A DNA stretch of 6,936 bases from Halieaceae bacterium (GTDB lineage: Bacteria > Pseudomonadota > Gammaproteobacteria > Pseudomonadales > Halieaceae), in assembly GCA_018666295.1 (NCBI GenBank), contig JABIZW010000126.1, forward strand, positions 1 through 6,936, given 5' to 3'. Made by a program: the position numbers and the translations under genes. Below, piece after piece: positions 4,908-6,936 of the stretch. Below the pieces are notes generated by a model. That model searched no databases and was not told where the DNA came from. It worked only from the letters and a program-made list of their open reading frames with translations. The first letter of the stretch is position 1; the number at the start of each line of letters is the position of its first letter.

Positions 4908-6936
4908 CTGAGAAGCCGATCGACATTTTTTCACATCGCAAATACTGGGCGGAATGCTTTGGGCCTGCCCCGTGGCTGCCAATGTCGCGAGCGGAGATGG
5001 ATGAACTGGGGTGGGACAGTTGCGACATCATCATCATTACGGGCGATGCCTATATCGATCACCCAAGCTTTGGCATGGCCGTTATCGGTCGGGTACTTGA
5101 AGCACAAGGGTTTCGTGTCGGCATCATTTCACAGCCCGATTGGCGAAGCGCTGACGCCTTTAAAGCGCTCGGCAAACCGAACCTATTCTTCGGTGTTGCC
5201 GCGGGCAACATGGACTCGATGATCAATCACTACACGGCTGACCGCAAACGTCGTAACGACGACGCTTACACCGCGGGCGATATTGCCGGGAAACGACCTG
5301 ATCGCGCGGTGACGGTTTACAGTCAGCGGGCCAGAGAAGCCTACAGAGACGTCCCGTTGGTGATTGGTGGTATTGAAGCCAGTCTCAGGCGCATGGCGCA
5401 CTACGACTATTGGAGTGACAAGGTCAAACGGTCGGTACTGGTTGACAGTAAGGCCGACATTTTGCTCTACGGCAACGCTGAGCGCGCCATTGTAGACCTC
5501 GCACACGGATTGGCGCAGGGGAAGCGCATTGACGAGCTTAAAGGCTTGCGCGGCACGGCCTTCATGACGTCGGAGTCGCTGCCGGGGTACCGTGTCATTG
5601 ACTCCACCTCGGTGGATGAACCGGGCAAGGTGGAAAAGCTACTGAATCCCTATCAGGGCATGGAACCCGAGGTCTGTGACGCTGAGGCTGAAAACGCCGT
5701 CTCGAAGGACGCGGTGGAGGCGCAACCCGTGTCACTCATGGCGAGCAGCAATCCCACCGCCGATGTGATTCGCTTGCCCAGCTTTGACGCGGTCAAGGAT
5801 GATCCGGTCCTCTATGCCCATACCGCTCGGGTGATGCACAAGGAAACTAATCCTCATAATGCGCTGGCACTTATACAGGCGCACGGCGAACGGCACGTTT
5901 GGTTTAATCCTCCGCCCATTCCGCTGTCGACACCGGAGCTCGACTGGGTGTTTGAGCAGCCTTACCAGCGGCGCCCTCACCCAGCGTACGGTGACCACAA
6001 AATACCGGCGCTCGAGATGATTCAACACTCAGTCAACATTATGCGCGGGTGCTTTGGCGGCTGTACCTTTTGCTCGATTACCGAACACGAAGGCAGAATT
6101 ATTCAAAATCGGTCCGAAGACTCGATCGTGCGCGAGATTGAAAAAATTCGGGACACGAGCCCCAGCTTTACCGGTGTTATTTCCGACCTTGGGGGACCCA
6201 CAGCAAACATGTGGCGTCTGGCCTGTAAGAGTGAGGAGATTGAAGCCAAGTGCCGTAAGCTGAGTTGCGTTTTCCCCGGCATCTGTAAAAACCTGAATAC
6301 GGACCAAACCCCTTTGGTCGACCTTTATCGCCGAGCCAGAACAATTCCCGGGGTGAAAAAGGTGCTGATCGCGTCAGGTCTTCGGTACGACCTGGCGGTC
6401 GAGACGCCAGAGTACGTCAAAGAGCTTGTCACACACCACGTCGGTGGCTACCTCAAAATTGCGCCCGAGCACACCGAAGACGGTCCGCTTGATCAAATGA
6501 TGAAGCCCGGTATCGGGACTTACGATCGCTTCAAGCAGTTGTTTGATAAGTATTCGAAAGCGGCTGGTAAAAAGCAGTACCTCATTCCCTATTTTATTGC
6601 GGCGCACCCGGGAACGACGGACAACGACATGGTCAATCTCGCGCTCTGGCTGAAACAAAATAAGTTCAGGGCCGATCAAGTTCAAACGTTTTACCCCTCG
6701 CCCATGGCACTCGCCACCGCCATGTATCACAGCGAAAAAAACCCGCTTAAAAAAGTCAGTCGTGACAGCAAAAGCGTCCCTTCAGTGCGCAGTATCAAAC
6801 AGCGGCGCCTACACAAAGCGTTTTTGCGTTACCACGATCCTGACAATTGGCCTGCCTTGCGCGAGGCCCTCAAAAAAATTGGTCGTAGAGACCTGATTGG
6901 TAATGGTCCCATGCACCTCGTGCCGAGTCGACAACC
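4904..6936 (+). CDS. ygiQ: YgiQ-family radical SAM protein (UPF0313), 3' end outside window
   Basis: The frame is open from a GTG at 4904 to the right edge (677 codons plus two bases); E. coli YgiQ has about 739 residues, so roughly the last 60 are missing. The N-terminal domain (about 1-240) has family signatures: CFGPAPWLPMSR, GWDSCDIIIITGDAYIDHPS, NLFFGVAAGNMDSMIN and GGIEASLRR. A poorly conserved acidic linker spans about 252-290. The radical SAM core then carries CFGGCTFC with C383, C387 and C390, which should bind the 4Fe-4S cluster that cleaves S-adenosylmethionine. A second cysteine group follows at 441, 450, 455 and 461. Further family blocks are YLKIAPEHTE, QYLIPYFIAAHPGT and FYPSPMA, then a DUF3362-like C-terminal region. 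The reaction catalysed by YgiQ is not known to me. The GTG start overlaps the channel stop as GTGA, has no good ribosome site nearby, and no ATG/GTG/TTG lies just upstream in frame, so translation is probably coupled. Confidence 0.93.
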   Translation, partial: MTEKPIDIFSHRKYWAECFGPAPWLPMSRAEMDELGWDSCDIIIITGDAYIDHPSFGMAVIGRVLEAQGFRVGIISQPDWRSADAFKALGKPNLFFGVAAGNMDSMINHYTADRKRRNDDAYTAGDIAGKRPDRAVTVYSQRAREAYRDVPLVIGGIEASLRRMAHYDYWSDKVKRSVLVDSKADILLYGNAERAIVDLAHGLAQGKRIDELKGLRGTAFMTSESLPGYRVIDSTSVDEPGKVEKLLNPYQGMEPEVCDAEAENAVSKDAVEAQPVSLMASSNPTADVIRLPSFDAVKDDPVLYAHTARVMHKETNPHNALALIQAHGERHVWFNPPPIPLSTPELDWVFEQPYQRRPHPAYGDHKIPALEMIQHSVNIMRGCFGGCTFCSITEHEGRIIQNRSEDSIVREIEKIRDTSPSFTGVISDLGGPTANMWRLACKSEEIEAKCRKLSCVFPGICKNLNTDQTPLVDLYRRARTIPGVKKVLIASGLRYDLAVETPEYVKELVTHHVGGYLKIAPEHTEDGPLDQMMKPGIGTYDRFKQLFDKYSKAAGKKQYLIPYFIAAHPGTTDNDMVNLALWLKQNKFRADQVQTFYPSPMALATAMYHSEKNPLKKVSRDSKSVPSVRSIKQRRLHKAFLRYHDPDNWPALREALKKIGRRDLIGNGPMHLVPSRQ

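Noticed and set aside
4729..5037. Minus-strand frame of 102 codons across the channel/ygiQ junction
   Set aside because: Antisense to the zinc ribbon and the YgiQ N-terminus, which are clearly coding on the plus strand.
5183..6730. Several minus-strand open frames of about 90-118 codons within ygiQ
   Set aside because: All are shadows of the continuous YgiQ frame, which shows family motifs throughout.

Overview
The window looks like chromosomal DNA from a gammaproteobacterium with moderate to fairly high GC. The set of core genes (type-2 malate dehydrogenase, YbbA/YbbP ABC system, TesA, YgiQ) and their protein sequences point to a free-living, possibly marine, lineage. The lineage is my inference; no rRNA or other taxonomic marker is present. 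Coding density is very high: the only gap between genes is 24 bases, at 233-256. I see no mobile element, tRNA, CRISPR array or phage gene.

Layout, left to right. (1) 2-232, plus strand: the last 76 codons of malate dehydrogenase (mdh). (2) A short gap with an 8-bp perfect inverted repeat that overlaps the end of the next, convergent gene. (3) 257-2731, minus strand: ybbP, a ten-helix FtsX-type ABC permease with two large periplasmic domains. (4) 2728-3393, minus strand: ybbA, its ATPase, joined to ybbP by an ATGA overlap. (5) 3392-4051, plus strand: tesA, a secreted GDSL/SGNH lipid hydrolase, divergent from ybbA. The two start codons share one CATG palindrome. (6) 4044-4907, plus strand: a voltage-gated-type potassium channel with six transmembrane segments, a TVGYG selectivity filter and an unusual C-terminal zinc ribbon; it overlaps tesA by 8 bases. 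(7) 4904 to the right edge, plus strand: ygiQ, a large radical-SAM protein that starts at a GTG overlapping the channel stop codon and runs off the window.

How the genes work together. YbbA, YbbP and TesA form a known functional group in Proteobacteria: an ABC mechanotransmission-type pump in the inner membrane paired with a periplasmic lipase/thioesterase, thought to extract hydrophobic molecules from the membrane and hydrolyse them. To the right, tesA, the channel gene and ygiQ overlap end to end and are probably one transcript with translational coupling. No biochemical link between the lipid hydrolase, the ion channel and the radical-SAM enzyme is evident, and co-transcription may be incidental.

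I do not see a clear undescribed system. The points most worth a second look are the channel's zinc ribbon, the shared CATG start of the divergent pair, and a second conserved-looking cysteine set in YgiQ.
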